Shown: piece after piece, positions 36,668 through 46,549 of the stretch | Position numbering within the stretch: the first letter of the stretch is position 1 | Layout of the letters: each line of letters opens with the position of its first letter | NCBI GenBank assembly: GCA_006969625.1 | Contig: CP030885.1 | Span: 62,001-126,000 of the forward strand | Direction of reading: 5' to 3' | Length of the DNA stretch: 64,000 bases | Source of the DNA: Rhodospirillaceae bacterium | GTDB lineage: Bacteria > Pseudomonadota > Alphaproteobacteria > Kiloniellales > DSM-21159 | The notes under the pieces: model-generated | Told to the model about the DNA's origin: nothing | The model's database searches: none | The model's input: only the letters and a program-made list of their open reading frames with translations | Position numbers and translations under genes: made by a program

Positions 36668-38818
36668 CTATTCGCCCGGCTCGGCGCGGCGGTCGGCCGC
36701 CGGGCCGGGCAGCGTGCGCGGCTCCTTCGGGCCGACCAGCTTGAGCGCCGGCAGTCGGCAGACCACCTGGGTGCCGGCGCCGAGCTGCGAGGTCAGCTCG
36801 ATGCGCCCGCCGTGCAGCTCGACCAGCGACTTGACCAGCGACAGGCCGAGCCCGACGCCGACATGGCGCTGGCCGCTGCGGCCGCTGCCCCGCTCGAACT
36901 TGCCGAACACCCGTTTCTGGTCTTGCAGCGGGATGCCGTCGCCGGTGTCGCTGACGCTCAACAGCACCTCGCCGGGCGCGTGCGCCGCGGACAGCGTGAC
37001 CTGGCCGCCCTTCGGGGTGAACTTGATGGCGTTGGACAGCAGGTTGAACAGCGCCTGGGTGACGCGCCGCTCGTCGCAGACCAGCTCGCCGAAGTCGGCC
37101 GGGCAGTCGACCTCCAGCTCCAGGCCGGCGCCCCGCGCGCGCTCGCGCACCAGGTTGCGCGCGCTCTCCAGCAGGTCGCGTACCGGCGCGGCACGGCGCT
37201 CCAGCATCAGGTAGCCGGCCTCGATCGAGGCGAGGTCGAGGATGTCGTTGATCAGCGCGATCAGCCGCTGGGAGGACTCGACGATGGCGCGGCTGTACTC
37301 GACCTGACGCTCGTTCAGCGGGCCGAAGTACTGGTTCTCCAGGATCTCGGCGAAGCCGATGATGGCGTTGAGCGGCGTGCGCAGCTCGTAGGAGATGTTG
37401 GCGATGAACTCGGACTTCAGGCGGTCGGTCGTCTCCAGCGCCTCGTTGCGCTCGCGCAGCGCCCGCTCGACGCGCGTCGAGTCGGTGACGTCGACGTAGG
37501 TGAAGAGGCTGGCGCCGTCGGGCAGGGCCACCTGGGTCCAGTCGAGCACGCTGCCGTCGGCGCGTTCCAGCCGGCCGCTGTTCTCGCGCGGCTCGATGGC
37601 CGCCACCACCATGGCCTCGCGCAACTCCGGCCAGGCGGCGTCCTCGACCTCGTAGAAGCTGCGGCCGTTCTCGACGATCTGGCGGATGTGCGGCCGCTCG
37701 GCCAGCAGCGATTCCGGCAGCTCCCAGATCCGCGCATAGGCCGGATTGTGCAGCCGCAGCCGTCCGTCTGCGCCGAACACCGCGACGCCCTCGAAAAGAT
37801 TGTCCAGGGTCTCGCGCTGCACCTCCAGCAGCGTGTTGTAGGTCGCCTCCAGCCGCAGGCTGTCGGTGACATCCTCGAAGGTCAGCAGCACGCCGCCGAA
37901 AGGGTGCGGATTGACCACGGCGCGCACGGTGGTGCCGTCGGGCAGGTGGATCAGCTCCTCGCTCGGCTCGATCACGCGCTGCAACTGGCGCAGGCTCTGC
38001 CGCTTGAACTCGCCGAAGTCGGCCTGTTCGGGCAGGCGCCGCTCGGCGCGCAGTCGGTCCCACAGCTCGGTGACGTGCGGCTGGCCGGACAGGAAGGCCT
38101 CGTCGAGCTGCCAGAGGCGGACGTAGGCGGGGTTGTAGAAGGTCAGGTGCAGATCGGCGCTGAGCACCGCGATGCCGACGTTGAGGTTCTCGAGCACCGC
38201 CGCGTGCGCGCGGTCGTGCCTCGACAGTTCCCCGCGCAGTTCCTCGACCGCCGTCAGGTCGCGCGCGTGCCCGACCAGGGTGCCGTCGGGCAGCGGCGTC
38301 TCGGTGATCTCCAACAGGACGCGCTGGCCGCCGGCCACCACATGGAAGCTCTGGGAGCGGCTCTCGCCGGCGGCCAGCGCGGCGCGGGCCAGCGCGTGCG
38401 CCGCTTCGCGGTCGTCCTCGTCGACCAGTTCGGCGCTCGCCTGCAGGACCGCCGCGCGCTCCCGGCCGACGGCGGCCAGATAGGCGTCGTTGACGTAGAG
38501 CAGGCCGAGGTCGCGGCCTCGCCACCAGACCGGCCGCGGCAGGCCGTTGATCAGGCTGTAGAGATTGTCGCGTGCCTGCTCGATGGTGGCGCGCCGCCGC
38601 GCCTCGCCCTCCTGCGCTTCGCGCAGCCGTTCGCCGAGCTCGTCGCGTTCGGCCTCCAACGCCCGCAGCCGCGCAGCCGCCTCCGCGCCCGCCGCCTCGG
38701 CGGCCGCCTGCGCGGTGCGAAGGTCGTGCGCGCGCGCCTCGGCGCGACGCCACAGCAGGGTGCTGGCCGCGACCAGCGCGGCCCCGACAACCGCTGCTGC
38801 GATCCAGGCCGGCGTCAT
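36668..38818 (-). CDS. divL: DivL-type sensor kinase with Tyr in place of the phospho-His
   Basis: A 716-residue membrane kinase: N-terminal helix (TPAWIAAAVVGAALVAAS), coiled coil to about residue 75, three or four PAS domains (for example IEQARDNLYSLINGLPRPVW and LDNLFEGVAVFGADGRLRLH), a dimerisation domain and an HATPase with NAIKFTPKGG and GVGLGLSLVK. The H-box reads IANISYELRTPLN: Tyr477 (codon 37388-37390) replaces His. That substitution, PAS array and the neighbour ahcY define DivL, which in Caulobacter binds DivK and steers the CckA-CtrA cell-cycle pathway rather than acting as a standard kinase. A longer in-frame start at 38896 is judged unlikely. Confidence 0.85.
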   Translation of the reverse strand: MTPAWIAAAVVGAALVAASTLLWRRAEARAHDLRTAQAAAEAAGAEAAARLRALEAERDELGERLREAQEGEARRRATIEQARDNLYSLINGLPRPVWWRGRDLGLLYVNDAYLAAVGRERAAVLQASAELVDEDDREAAHALARAALAAGESRSQSFHVVAGGQRVLLEITETPLPDGTLVGHARDLTAVEELRGELSRHDRAHAAVLENLNVGIAVLSADLHLTFYNPAYVRLWQLDEAFLSGQPHVTELWDRLRAERRLPEQADFGEFKRQSLRQLQRVIEPSEELIHLPDGTTVRAVVNPHPFGGVLLTFEDVTDSLRLEATYNTLLEVQRETLDNLFEGVAVFGADGRLRLHNPAYARIWELPESLLAERPHIRQIVENGRSFYEVEDAAWPELREAMVVAAIEPRENSGRLERADGSVLDWTQVALPDGASLFTYVDVTDSTRVERALRERNEALETTDRLKSEFIANISYELRTPLNAIIGFAEILENQYFGPLNERQVEYSRAIVESSQRLIALINDILDLASIEAGYLMLERRAAPVRDLLESARNLVRERARGAGLELEVDCPADFGELVCDERRVTQALFNLLSNAIKFTPKGGQVTLSAAHAPGEVLLSVSDTGDGIPLQDQKRVFGKFERGSGRSGQRHVGVGLGLSLVKSLVELHGGRIELTSQLGAGTQVVCRLPALKLVGPKEPRTLPGPAADRRAEPGE

Positions 38819-38995
38819 GCTCTGTCGTGTGGCGAGCCGCCGGGACCAGCCCCCGCGCCCGCATGCCCCCGCGTCGAGTCCATCCGCTGGCGACACTCTA
38901 GGGGGAGCCGCGGCGGCGGGGCAAGAGAAGCGGCGCGCACCGCAGGTTGAGGGCGGTGCGCCGCGAAGCTGCGGGCGGGCGATCGCGCCCCCGGA

Positions 38996-40294
<1,299 letters not shown>

Positions 40295-40483
40295 GGGTCG
40301 AAGGGTCCTTCGTCAGCGCTCGGCCCGCGCATCGCCAGCCGTGCCCTGCGGGGCAGCCGACGGAACGGGCGTTCGGGGGTCGGGAATCGGCATGCGACAT
40401 AGCAGGCTCGCCGCGAAGAGGCAAGGCGCCCCGCCGCGCCGCGCGCAGGCCGAATGCGGCACCCGAGGCGCGCCGCAGAGGGC

Positions 40484-40548
40484 CTAGAGCAGGATTCACG
40501 TCACTGGTGGAAGCGGATCCGCTTCCACCAGTGACGATCGCGCTCTAG
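40484..40548. repeat. Palindromic repeat element, copy 2 (38-bp perfect palindrome)
   Basis: The palindrome at 40499-40536 is identical to that at 20289-20326. Outer arms CTAGAGC (40484-40490) and GCTCTAG (40542-40548) add a second inverted repeat, and the latter contains the stop codon of the chemoreceptor gene. It stands between that gene and ahcY, on whose promoter side it lies. Confidence 0.9.
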
Positions 40549-42203
40549 GCGGCGCGCACCTCGCCGAGGAAGCCCTGCACCGCCTCCTGCAGGCCGGCCG
40601 ACTGACGGCTGAGCTCGTCGGCCGCCTCCAGCACCTCTCCTGCGCGGGTGCCGGCCTCGTCCGCCGCCTGGCGCAGGCCACCGACGTTCCCGCGGGCCGT
40701 CTCGGTTCCGGCGCTGGCGGACTGGGCGTTGCGCGCGATCTCCTCGGTCGCCGCCCCCTGCTCCTCGACGGCGGCCGCCAGGGACTGGGCGATCTCGTTG
40801 ACCTGCTGGATGGTCCGGGCAACCTCGCCGATGTCGCTCGCGGCCCCGGCGGTCTCGCCCTGGATCTCCTCCACCTGCTGGCGGATCTCCTCCGTCGCCT
40901 TGGCGGTCTGGGTGGCCAGCGACTTGACCTCGGCCGCCACCACGGCGAAGCCCTTGCCCGCCTCGCCGGCGCGGGCCGCCTCGATCGTGGCGTTGAGGGC
41001 CAGCAGGTTGGTCTGCTCGGCGATCTCGGCGATCATCTGCACGACGCTGCCGATCCTCTGCGCCGCCGCGTTGAGCCCCTCGACCCGGCGGTTGGTGCCG
41101 TCGGCCTGGCTGGCTGCGGCGCCGGTGATGCGCGAGGATTCGGCGACTTGGCGGGCGATCTCGCCGATGGAGTTGGCCAGCTCCTCGGCGGCGGCGGACA
41201 CGCTCTGGACGTTCTCGGCGGCTTCCTCCGCCGCAGCGCCGGCGGCGCCCGACTGCCGGCTGGTCTGCTCCGCCGTGGCCGAGAGCGCCTGTGCGGCCTG
41301 CTGCATGTCGTGGGCCGAACCGGACAGCGCCTGCACCACCCGGCCGACCGATTGCTCGAAGCGCTCGGCCATGGCGCGCACGGCGGCGCGCCTTTCGGCT
41401 TCGACCTCCGCCTCCTTGCGCTTCTGCGCCGCCTCAAGCTCGCGTTGGCGCGCCACGGTCGTTCGGAAGCTCTCCAGCGCCCGGGCCAGGGCGCCAGCCT
41501 CGTCGCGCCGCTGCCGGTCGGGCACTTCGAGGTTCGTATCGCCGGTCTCGGCGAGGCGGACCATGACCGCGGTCACCCGCTCGATCGGTCGGCTGGTCGC
41601 CCGACCGAGCCCGAGCGCGCCGGCGCCTGCAAGCACGACCGACGCCGCGGCGAGCAGCAGGATTTCGCGCTCGGTCGCCCGGCGCGCGGCGACGGCCGCC
41701 GGCCCCAACTCGTTCTGCCGTGTTTGCAGCGACTCCTGCAGGCGGTCCAGCTCGGCATAGATTCGCGGGCCGATCTCGTCGAGGCTGGCCAGGAGCGCGC
41801 CGGCCGCGTCCCCTTCGCTCGCCCGCGCCCGCGCGAAGGTATCGCCGTAGTCTTGGATCTGCAGCTTCAGCTCGACCAGCGCCTGCCGCAACTCCGGCTC
41901 GCGCACGATCTGGTCGAGCGCCTGGCGCATCTCGCGCACCTCCGACATGTTGCTCTCGACCTCGGCGGCGTGCCGCGCGTCCGGGCTCAGGCGATACTTC
42001 AAGGCAGCCATGCGCGCCTGCAGGAAGTCCTCGGCGACGTTGCCGGTCAGCATCTGCATGCGGGCGGTGCTGCGGTACTCCGACATCAGGTCGCCGACTT
42101 GCATGGCACCCCAGTATCCGCGGGCCCCGACAAGCGCGACGGACAGCAGGCAAAGGCCCGTCAAGACATAGAGCTTCTGGGCCGTCTTCAGGCGCGAGAG
42201 CAT
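40545..42203 (-). CDS. Methyl-accepting chemotaxis protein
   Basis: Transmembrane chemoreceptor of 552 residues. Helix 1 ([20 protein letters not shown]), a ~150-residue periplasmic helical sensor of the 4HB/HBM kind, helix 2 ([20 protein letters not shown]) and HAMP precede the signalling coiled coil with the conserved hairpin tip [20 protein letters not shown] and [15 protein letters not shown]. No C-terminal CheR-binding pentapeptide is present. ATG at 42203 is chosen for AAGGAGG four bases upstream. It separates ahcY from ptsP in an otherwise conserved block and ends in a palindromic element, so it may be an insertion. Confidence 0.92.
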   Translation of the reverse strand: MLSRLKTAQKLYVLTGLCLLSVALVGARGYWGAMQVGDLMSEYRSTARMQMLTGNVAEDFLQARMAALKYRLSPDARHAAEVESNMSEVREMRQALDQIVREPELRQALVELKLQIQDYGDTFARARASEGDAAGALLASLDEIGPRIYAELDRLQESLQTRQNELGPAAVAARRATEREILLLAAASVVLAGAGALGLGRATSRPIERVTAVMVRLAETGDTNLEVPDRQRRDEAGALARALESFRTTVARQRELEAAQKRKEAEVEAERRAAVRAMAERFEQSVGRVVQALSGSAHDMQQAAQALSATAEQTSRQSGAAGAAAEEAAENVQSVSAAAEELANSIGEIARQVAESSRITGAAASQADGTNRRVEGLNAAAQRIGSVVQMIAEIAEQTNLLALNATIEAARAGEAGKGFAVVAAEVKSLATQTAKATEEIRQQVEEIQGETAGAASDIGEVARTIQQVNEIAQSLAAAVEEQGAATEEIARNAQSASAGTETARGNVGGLRQAADEAGTRAGEVLEAADELSRQSAGLQEAVQGFLGEVRAA

Positions 42204-42397
42204 GGCGTCCTCCTTGATGCCGAGAGGCATTTCGCGGTCTTTCCCGCAAAGCGCGAAGCAGGAGGCTAGCGTCAAATCGTTTATGCAATCTTATGTGTGC
42301 ATCGTCCGCGCGTCACGCATACGTCTGCGTGCATTCGCCGGTCGTCACGGCGGCCCGCCGGGCGTCCTACAAACGCGCATTGAAAAGGCTTGGCGCG

Positions 42398-44194
42398 CTA
42401 CAGGCGGGCGTTGAAGAGGTCGAGCAGGCGGGCGATCTCGCCGGAATCGTTGAGGATCGTCAGCTCGCTGGCCAGGCGCGCGGCGGCGACGGCGTCCAGC
42501 CGGCGCACCCGGTCCTTGACCCGCGCCAGCGCCTTCGGGCTCATCGAGAGCTCGCGTACGCCGAGCCCGACGAACAGGGGCACGTATCGCGGGTCGCCTG
42601 CCATCTCGCCGCACACCGACACGCCCTTGCCGGCGCGCAGGCCGGCATCGACCGAGAAGTGGATCAGGCGCAGGACCGCCGGGTGCAGAGGGTTGTAGAG
42701 GTGCGCCACCCGCTCCTCGCCGCGGTCGATGGCCAGGGTGTACATGATCAGGTCGTTGGTGCCGATGGCGAAGAAGTCCGCCTCGTGCGCCAGGGCGTCG
42801 GCGGCCAGCGCCGCGCCCGGCACCTCGATCATGACGCCCAGCGGCGGCAGGCTCTTGGCCGTCGCCACCTTGCGCCGCTTCAGCCGGCGCCAGACCTTCT
42901 CCAGGATGACGCGGGTGGCGCGCAGCTCCTCGACGCTGGTGATCAATGGCAAGAGGATGCGGATCGGCCCGGCCGCGCCGGCGCGCAGGATCGCCGCCAA
43001 CTGGGCCTCCAGCAGCTCCGGCGCGCGCAGCGACAGGCGGATGGCGCGCAGGCCGAGCGCCGGGTTGGCGCTCTCGCCGAGATGCCCGCCGAGCGAGGAG
43101 GCCAGCTTCTCGCCACCGACGTCGAGGGTGCGGATGGTCACCGTCTGCCCCCCCATGCCGGCGACCATGCCGGTCAGGATCTCGGTCTGCTCCTCTTCGT
43201 CCGGCAGGTCGTCGCGGTTCATGAAGAGGAACTCGGTGCGCAGCAGGCCCACGCCCTCGGCGCCCACCGCCGTGGCCTGCCCGACCTCGCGCGGCAGCTC
43301 CAGGTTGGCCTGCAGAAGCAGGCGCGTGCCGTCGCGCGTCTGCGCCGCCAGCCCGCGCAGGCGGGCCAGCGCCTTGGCCTCCTTGGCCTGCTCGTCCTGA
43401 CGCTTGCGGTAGGCGGCCAGGCGCTTCTTCGTCGGGTTGACGACGACCAGCCCCTCCGAGCCGTCGACGATCACCAGGTCGCCCGGCGAGATGCCGCCGA
43501 CCACGCCGGGCGCACCGAGGACCGCGGGGATGCCGAGCGAGCGGGCCATGATTGCGGTGTGCCCCTCGGCACCGCCGAGCGCGCAGGCGAAGCCGGCGAC
43601 CTTGCCCGGGTCCATCAGCGCGGTGTCGGCCGGCGTCACCTCCTCGGCGAGGATGACGCTGCCGGCGTCCAGGTCGCCGAAGCCGGCGAAGCCGCGTTCG
43701 GTCAGGTTGCGCAGGATACGCTGGCCGACCTCGCGGATCTCGCTGACCCGGCTGCGCAGATAGGCGTCCTCGACCGCATCGAAGGCGGCTGCGATCGACT
43801 CGATCTCCTGGGCGACGGCCGCCTCGGCGTTCAGCCGCTCCGCAATGCGGCTCAGCACGCCCTCGCGCAGGCGCCGGGAGGAGAGCATCTGCAGGTGCGC
43901 CTCGAGCAGGTAGCCCAACTCCTCCGCCGAGGTGCCGTGGAAGGACTCCGACTTGCGGCGGATCTTCTCGAGCTGGCGCACCGCCTTGTCGACGGCCGCC
44001 TCGAAGCGCCTGGTCTCGGCGCCGACCTTGGTCGCCGGCACCGCGTACTCCGGTACCCGCGCCACCTGGCCCTCGCGCAGGTGCGCCGGCCCGATGGCGA
44101 CGCCGGGCGAGACGCCCAGCCCCTCGAAGTGCCGCTCGCCCGACTTCGCTCCGGCGCGCTGGGCGGCCTTGCGCTGGCCCTTCTCAGTCTTCAT
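42398..44194 (-). CDS. ptsP: PTS enzyme I (phosphoenolpyruvate-protein phosphotransferase)
   Basis: Transfers phosphate from PEP to HPr; 598 residues. The phosphohistidine is His212 in GGAEGHTAIMARS; the PEP-binding C-terminal half carries GVGLLRTEFLFM, TLDVGGEKL and the catalytic Cys region VSVCGEMAGDP. There is no N-terminal GAF domain, so by architecture it is an EI/PtsI-type enzyme, although in this soluble regulatory chain it plays the PtsP role. It overlaps ptsH by 11 bases. No membrane permease is near, which implies a purely regulatory system. Confidence 0.92.
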   Translation of the reverse strand: MKTEKGQRKAAQRAGAKSGERHFEGLGVSPGVAIGPAHLREGQVARVPEYAVPATKVGAETRRFEAAVDKAVRQLEKIRRKSESFHGTSAEELGYLLEAHLQMLSSRRLREGVLSRIAERLNAEAAVAQEIESIAAAFDAVEDAYLRSRVSEIREVGQRILRNLTERGFAGFGDLDAGSVILAEEVTPADTALMDPGKVAGFACALGGAEGHTAIMARSLGIPAVLGAPGVVGGISPGDLVIVDGSEGLVVVNPTKKRLAAYRKRQDEQAKEAKALARLRGLAAQTRDGTRLLLQANLELPREVGQATAVGAEGVGLLRTEFLFMNRDDLPDEEEQTEILTGMVAGMGGQTVTIRTLDVGGEKLASSLGGHLGESANPALGLRAIRLSLRAPELLEAQLAAILRAGAAGPIRILLPLITSVEELRATRVILEKVWRRLKRRKVATAKSLPPLGVMIEVPGAALAADALAHEADFFAIGTNDLIMYTLAIDRGEERVAHLYNPLHPAVLRLIHFSVDAGLRAGKGVSVCGEMAGDPRYVPLFVGLGVRELSMSPKALARVKDRVRRLDAVAAARLASELTILNDSGEIARLLDLFNARL

Positions 44195-44489
44195 CGAACT
44201 TGCGCTCGACCAGCTCGATAAGCGCGGCCACGGCGGCCTCGGCATCGGGGCCGCAGGCGGAGATGCAGATCGCGCAGCCGGGTGCCGCGGCCAGCATCAT
44301 CAGGCCCATGATCGAGCCGCCGGGCACTGTCTGGCCGCCCTTGCTGACCAGGACCTCGGCGGCGAAGCTGCCGGCGAGCTTGACGAATTTGGCGGCGGCG
44401 CGCGCGTGCAGGCCGCGCTGGTTGGCGACGGTGACCAGGCGCTCGACCGTGGCTCCGGCGTCCCGGCTGGTCCCCGCCGACTCGCTCAT
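44184..44489 (-). CDS. ptsH: HPr phosphocarrier protein
   Basis: A 101-residue HPr with the phosphorylated His28 in RGLHARAAAKFVKL and the regulatory serine Ser59 in GGSIMGLMMLAAAP, the target of HPr kinase. The N-terminal ~16 residues are a variable extension; the rest matches the HPr fold. Its presence with HPr kinase, EI and an EIIA-Man protein forms a complete soluble cascade. The gap to the EIIA gene is 20 bases. Confidence 0.93.
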   Translation of the reverse strand: MSESAGTSRDAGATVERLVTVANQRGLHARAAAKFVKLAGSFAAEVLVSKGGQTVPGGSIMGLMMLAAAPGCAICISACGPDAEAAVAALIELVERKFDED

Positions 44490-44509
44490 CGCCCGCCCGC
44501 CGGCGCCGC

Positions 44510-44920
44510 TCAGCGCACCGACTCGCCGGCGAGGAGCTGCGAGGCGACGTTGATGTACTTGCGCCCCGCCTCCTGCGCCTGGGCGACCGCGGCGGCGAGG
44601 GTCGCCGTCTGGCGCACGCTGGCCAGCTTGATCAGCATCGGCAGGTTGACGCCGGCGATCACCTCGACCTTGGCCTGGTCGAGCACCGAGATCGCCAGGT
44701 TGGAGGGCGTACCGCCGAACATGTCGGTCAGGATGACCACGCCGTCGCCGCCGTCGCAGGCCTCGACCTGTTCGATGATCTCGCCGCGCCGGGCCTCCAT
44801 GTCGTCCTCGGGGCCGATGCAAACGGCGGCGACCTGGGACTGGGGCCCGACCACGTGCTCCATGGCGGAGATGAACTCCTGCGCCAGGCGGCCGTGGGTA
44901 ACCAGCAAGAGACCGATCAT
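44510..44920 (-). CDS. PTS EIIA of the mannose family
   Basis: A 136-residue EIIA-Man fold protein accepting phosphate from HPr at His9 in LLLVTHGRLA. The motif DMFGGTPSNLAI and LPMLIKL are typical. In alphaproteobacteria this protein (ManX/EIIA-Man-like) has no cognate permease and is thought to act in regulation. It lies between the HprK-RapZ gene (56 bases upstream) and ptsH, in the same orientation. Confidence 0.9.
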   Translation of the reverse strand: MIGLLLVTHGRLAQEFISAMEHVVGPQSQVAAVCIGPEDDMEARRGEIIEQVEACDGGDGVVILTDMFGGTPSNLAISVLDQAKVEVIAGVNLPMLIKLASVRQTATLAAAVAQAQEAGRKYINVASQLLAGESVR

Positions 44921-44976
44921 CGGCAGGACTGCCTCGAGAGTGGGACCGGGAGGCTAGCGCACAGCCCGGCGCGTGG

Positions 44977-46377
44977 CTAGCCGTGTGACATCTCGGCGAC
45001 CGGACGCGCCGAGCCGGCGCCCTCGCCGCCGGCGTCCCGGTGGCCGACGGTCACGCTGCGGCCCTGCTCGGCCAGCCAGGCGCCCAGCTTCTCGGCGACT
45101 GCGACGGAGCGGTGTTTGCCGCCGGTGCAACCGACGGCGACGGTCAGGTAGCTCTTGCCCTCGGCCTCGTAGCGCGGCAGCAGCGGCGCCAGCAGCCGGG
45201 TCAGGTTGTCGAAGAAGGGCTGGAACTCCGGGTCGGCGGCGACGTAGGCGGCGACCCGTGCGTCGCGCCCGGTCAGCGGCTGCAGTTCGGGTTCGTAGTG
45301 CGGGTTGCGCAAGAAGCGCACGTCGAGCACCAGGTCGGCCTCGCGCGGCAGCCCCTGGCGGAAGGAAAAGGAGGTGACGAACAGGCCGAGCCCGCCGCCG
45401 CTGCCGAGCCCGAAGTGCCCGGTCATCAAGCGGCGGAAGTCGGGTACGGCGAGCTGCGAGGTATCGACCACCAGGTCGGCACGCGCCTTCAGCGGCTGGG
45501 TCATGCTGCGCTCGGCGGCGATGCCGTCGGCCAGCGGGCGCTCCTGCGCCAGGGGGTGGCGGCGGCGCGTCTCGGTGAAGCGGCGCTGCAGCACCTCGTC
45601 GGCGCAGTCGATGAACAGCAGCTTCACCGCCAGCGCCGGCTCGGCGACGAGCTGGTCGAGTTGCTCCAGGAAGGGCTGGGCGGCGAAATCGCGGTTGCGG
45701 ATGTCGGCGCCGAGCGCCACCGGACGGTCCAGGTGGCCGGCGAGCACCGCCGGGCCGAGCAGGCTGAGCGGGAGGTTGTCGATCGCCTCGTAGCCGATAT
45801 CCTCCAGCACCTTGAGCGCGGTGGTGCGCCCGGCGCCGGACAGGCCGGTGACGACGACGACCGGCAGGGCCCGGCCGCGCTCCGGCCGATCGCTGTGCGG
45901 CGCCGGCTGCGGCGGCGCGGCCAGGGCCGCGGCCCGGCTGCGGGCCGCCAGCCGCAGCTTGGCGGCGGCCGAGGGCGCGCGCGGGTCGAGCCGCAGGCAA
46001 GGCACCCGGCAGCCGAGCAGGACGCGGCTCTCCTCCTCCTCCGGCAGGCGCGCGCCGGGCGCCTGCGCGTCCAGCTCGGCGATCAGCGCCACCTCCGCCT
46101 CGGGCGCGCTCGGCACGCCGGTCAGGCCGAAGCCGCGCACCTCCAGGGTGCCGGCCAGCTCCGCCGGCGCGCTGGCGAACAGCCGGCCGCCGCGGGCGAT
46201 CAGGCGGCTCTGGTCGTCGGCGACCAGCCGCGCGCCCGCGTCGATCAGGCGCAGGGCGAGGTCCGACTTGCCGCTGCCGCTCGGCCCGCGCAGCAGCACG
46301 CCGACCGGCCCGTCCGGCGTGTCGAGCTGCACCGCGGTGGCGTGCAGCAACTCCTCGTCCTCGGCCATGCCGCTCAT
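44977..46377 (-). CDS. HPr kinase-RapZ fusion protein
   Basis: One uninterrupted 466-codon frame joins two proteins that are usually separate neighbours. Residues 1-145 are the short alphaproteobacterial HPr kinase/phosphorylase: Walker A GPSGSGKS (31-38), LVADDQSRLI and AGTLEVRGFGL. A ~25-residue Ala/Pro linker follows. Residues 171-466 are RapZ: VVVVTGLSGAGRTTALKVLE (P-loop 178-186), YEAIDNLPLSLLG, LFVTSFSFRQGLP and the C-terminal VGCTGGKHRSVAVAEKL. HprK phosphorylates HPr on Ser; RapZ is an RNase adaptor in enterics. The product could link phosphotransfer state to RapZ action. ATG at 46368 is an alternative start. Confidence 0.88.
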   Translation of the reverse strand: MSGMAEDEELLHATAVQLDTPDGPVGVLLRGPSGSGKSDLALRLIDAGARLVADDQSRLIARGGRLFASAPAELAGTLEVRGFGLTGVPSAPEAEVALIAELDAQAPGARLPEEEESRVLLGCRVPCLRLDPRAPSAAAKLRLAARSRAAALAAPPQPAPHSDRPERGRALPVVVVTGLSGAGRTTALKVLEDIGYEAIDNLPLSLLGPAVLAGHLDRPVALGADIRNRDFAAQPFLEQLDQLVAEPALAVKLLFIDCADEVLQRRFTETRRRHPLAQERPLADGIAAERSMTQPLKARADLVVDTSQLAVPDFRRLMTGHFGLGSGGGLGLFVTSFSFRQGLPREADLVLDVRFLRNPHYEPELQPLTGRDARVAAYVAADPEFQPFFDNLTRLLAPLLPRYEAEGKSYLTVAVGCTGGKHRSVAVAEKLGAWLAEQGRSVTVGHRDAGGEGAGSARPVAEMSHG

Positions 46378-46422
46378 TCGGCCGCCCTTCGCCTCCGGTC
46401 CGCCCCGCGGGCGCGCCTTCGC

Positions 46423-46486
46423 CCTTCGACCAGCTCAAGGTGAAGGCTATCTCTCTCGTCGCGCTTCGTCCCGAGCCTGTCGAAGG
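46423..46486. repeat. Dispersed inverted-repeat pair, copy 2
   Basis: Arms CCTTCGACCAGCTCAAGGTG (46423-46442) and CTTCGTCCCGAGCCTGTCGA (46464-46483) face each other, matching the element at 1453-1537 with a few substitutions. It occupies the 172-base gap between chvG and the HprK-RapZ gene, so it would be transcribed in that operon and could form an intercistronic hairpin. Confidence 0.6.
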
Positions 46487-46549
46487 GCGAAGCGAGCGAC
46501 CGACGGTCGCTGTTTCTCAGACGGCACTGCGACTCCCGTCGGCGTGCCG

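Noticed and set aside
40295..40440. Possible S-adenosylhomocysteine riboswitch in front of ahcY
   Set aside because: The minus-strand leader contains GAGCGCTGACGA, faintly like the start of the SAH aptamer, but the remaining conserved segments and pairings could not be found. A covariance-model scan would decide.
42204..42397. Small gene in the gap between the chemoreceptor and ptsP
   Set aside because: Short frames here have no ribosome-binding site and the region is A+T-richer, as expected for the chemoreceptor promoter.
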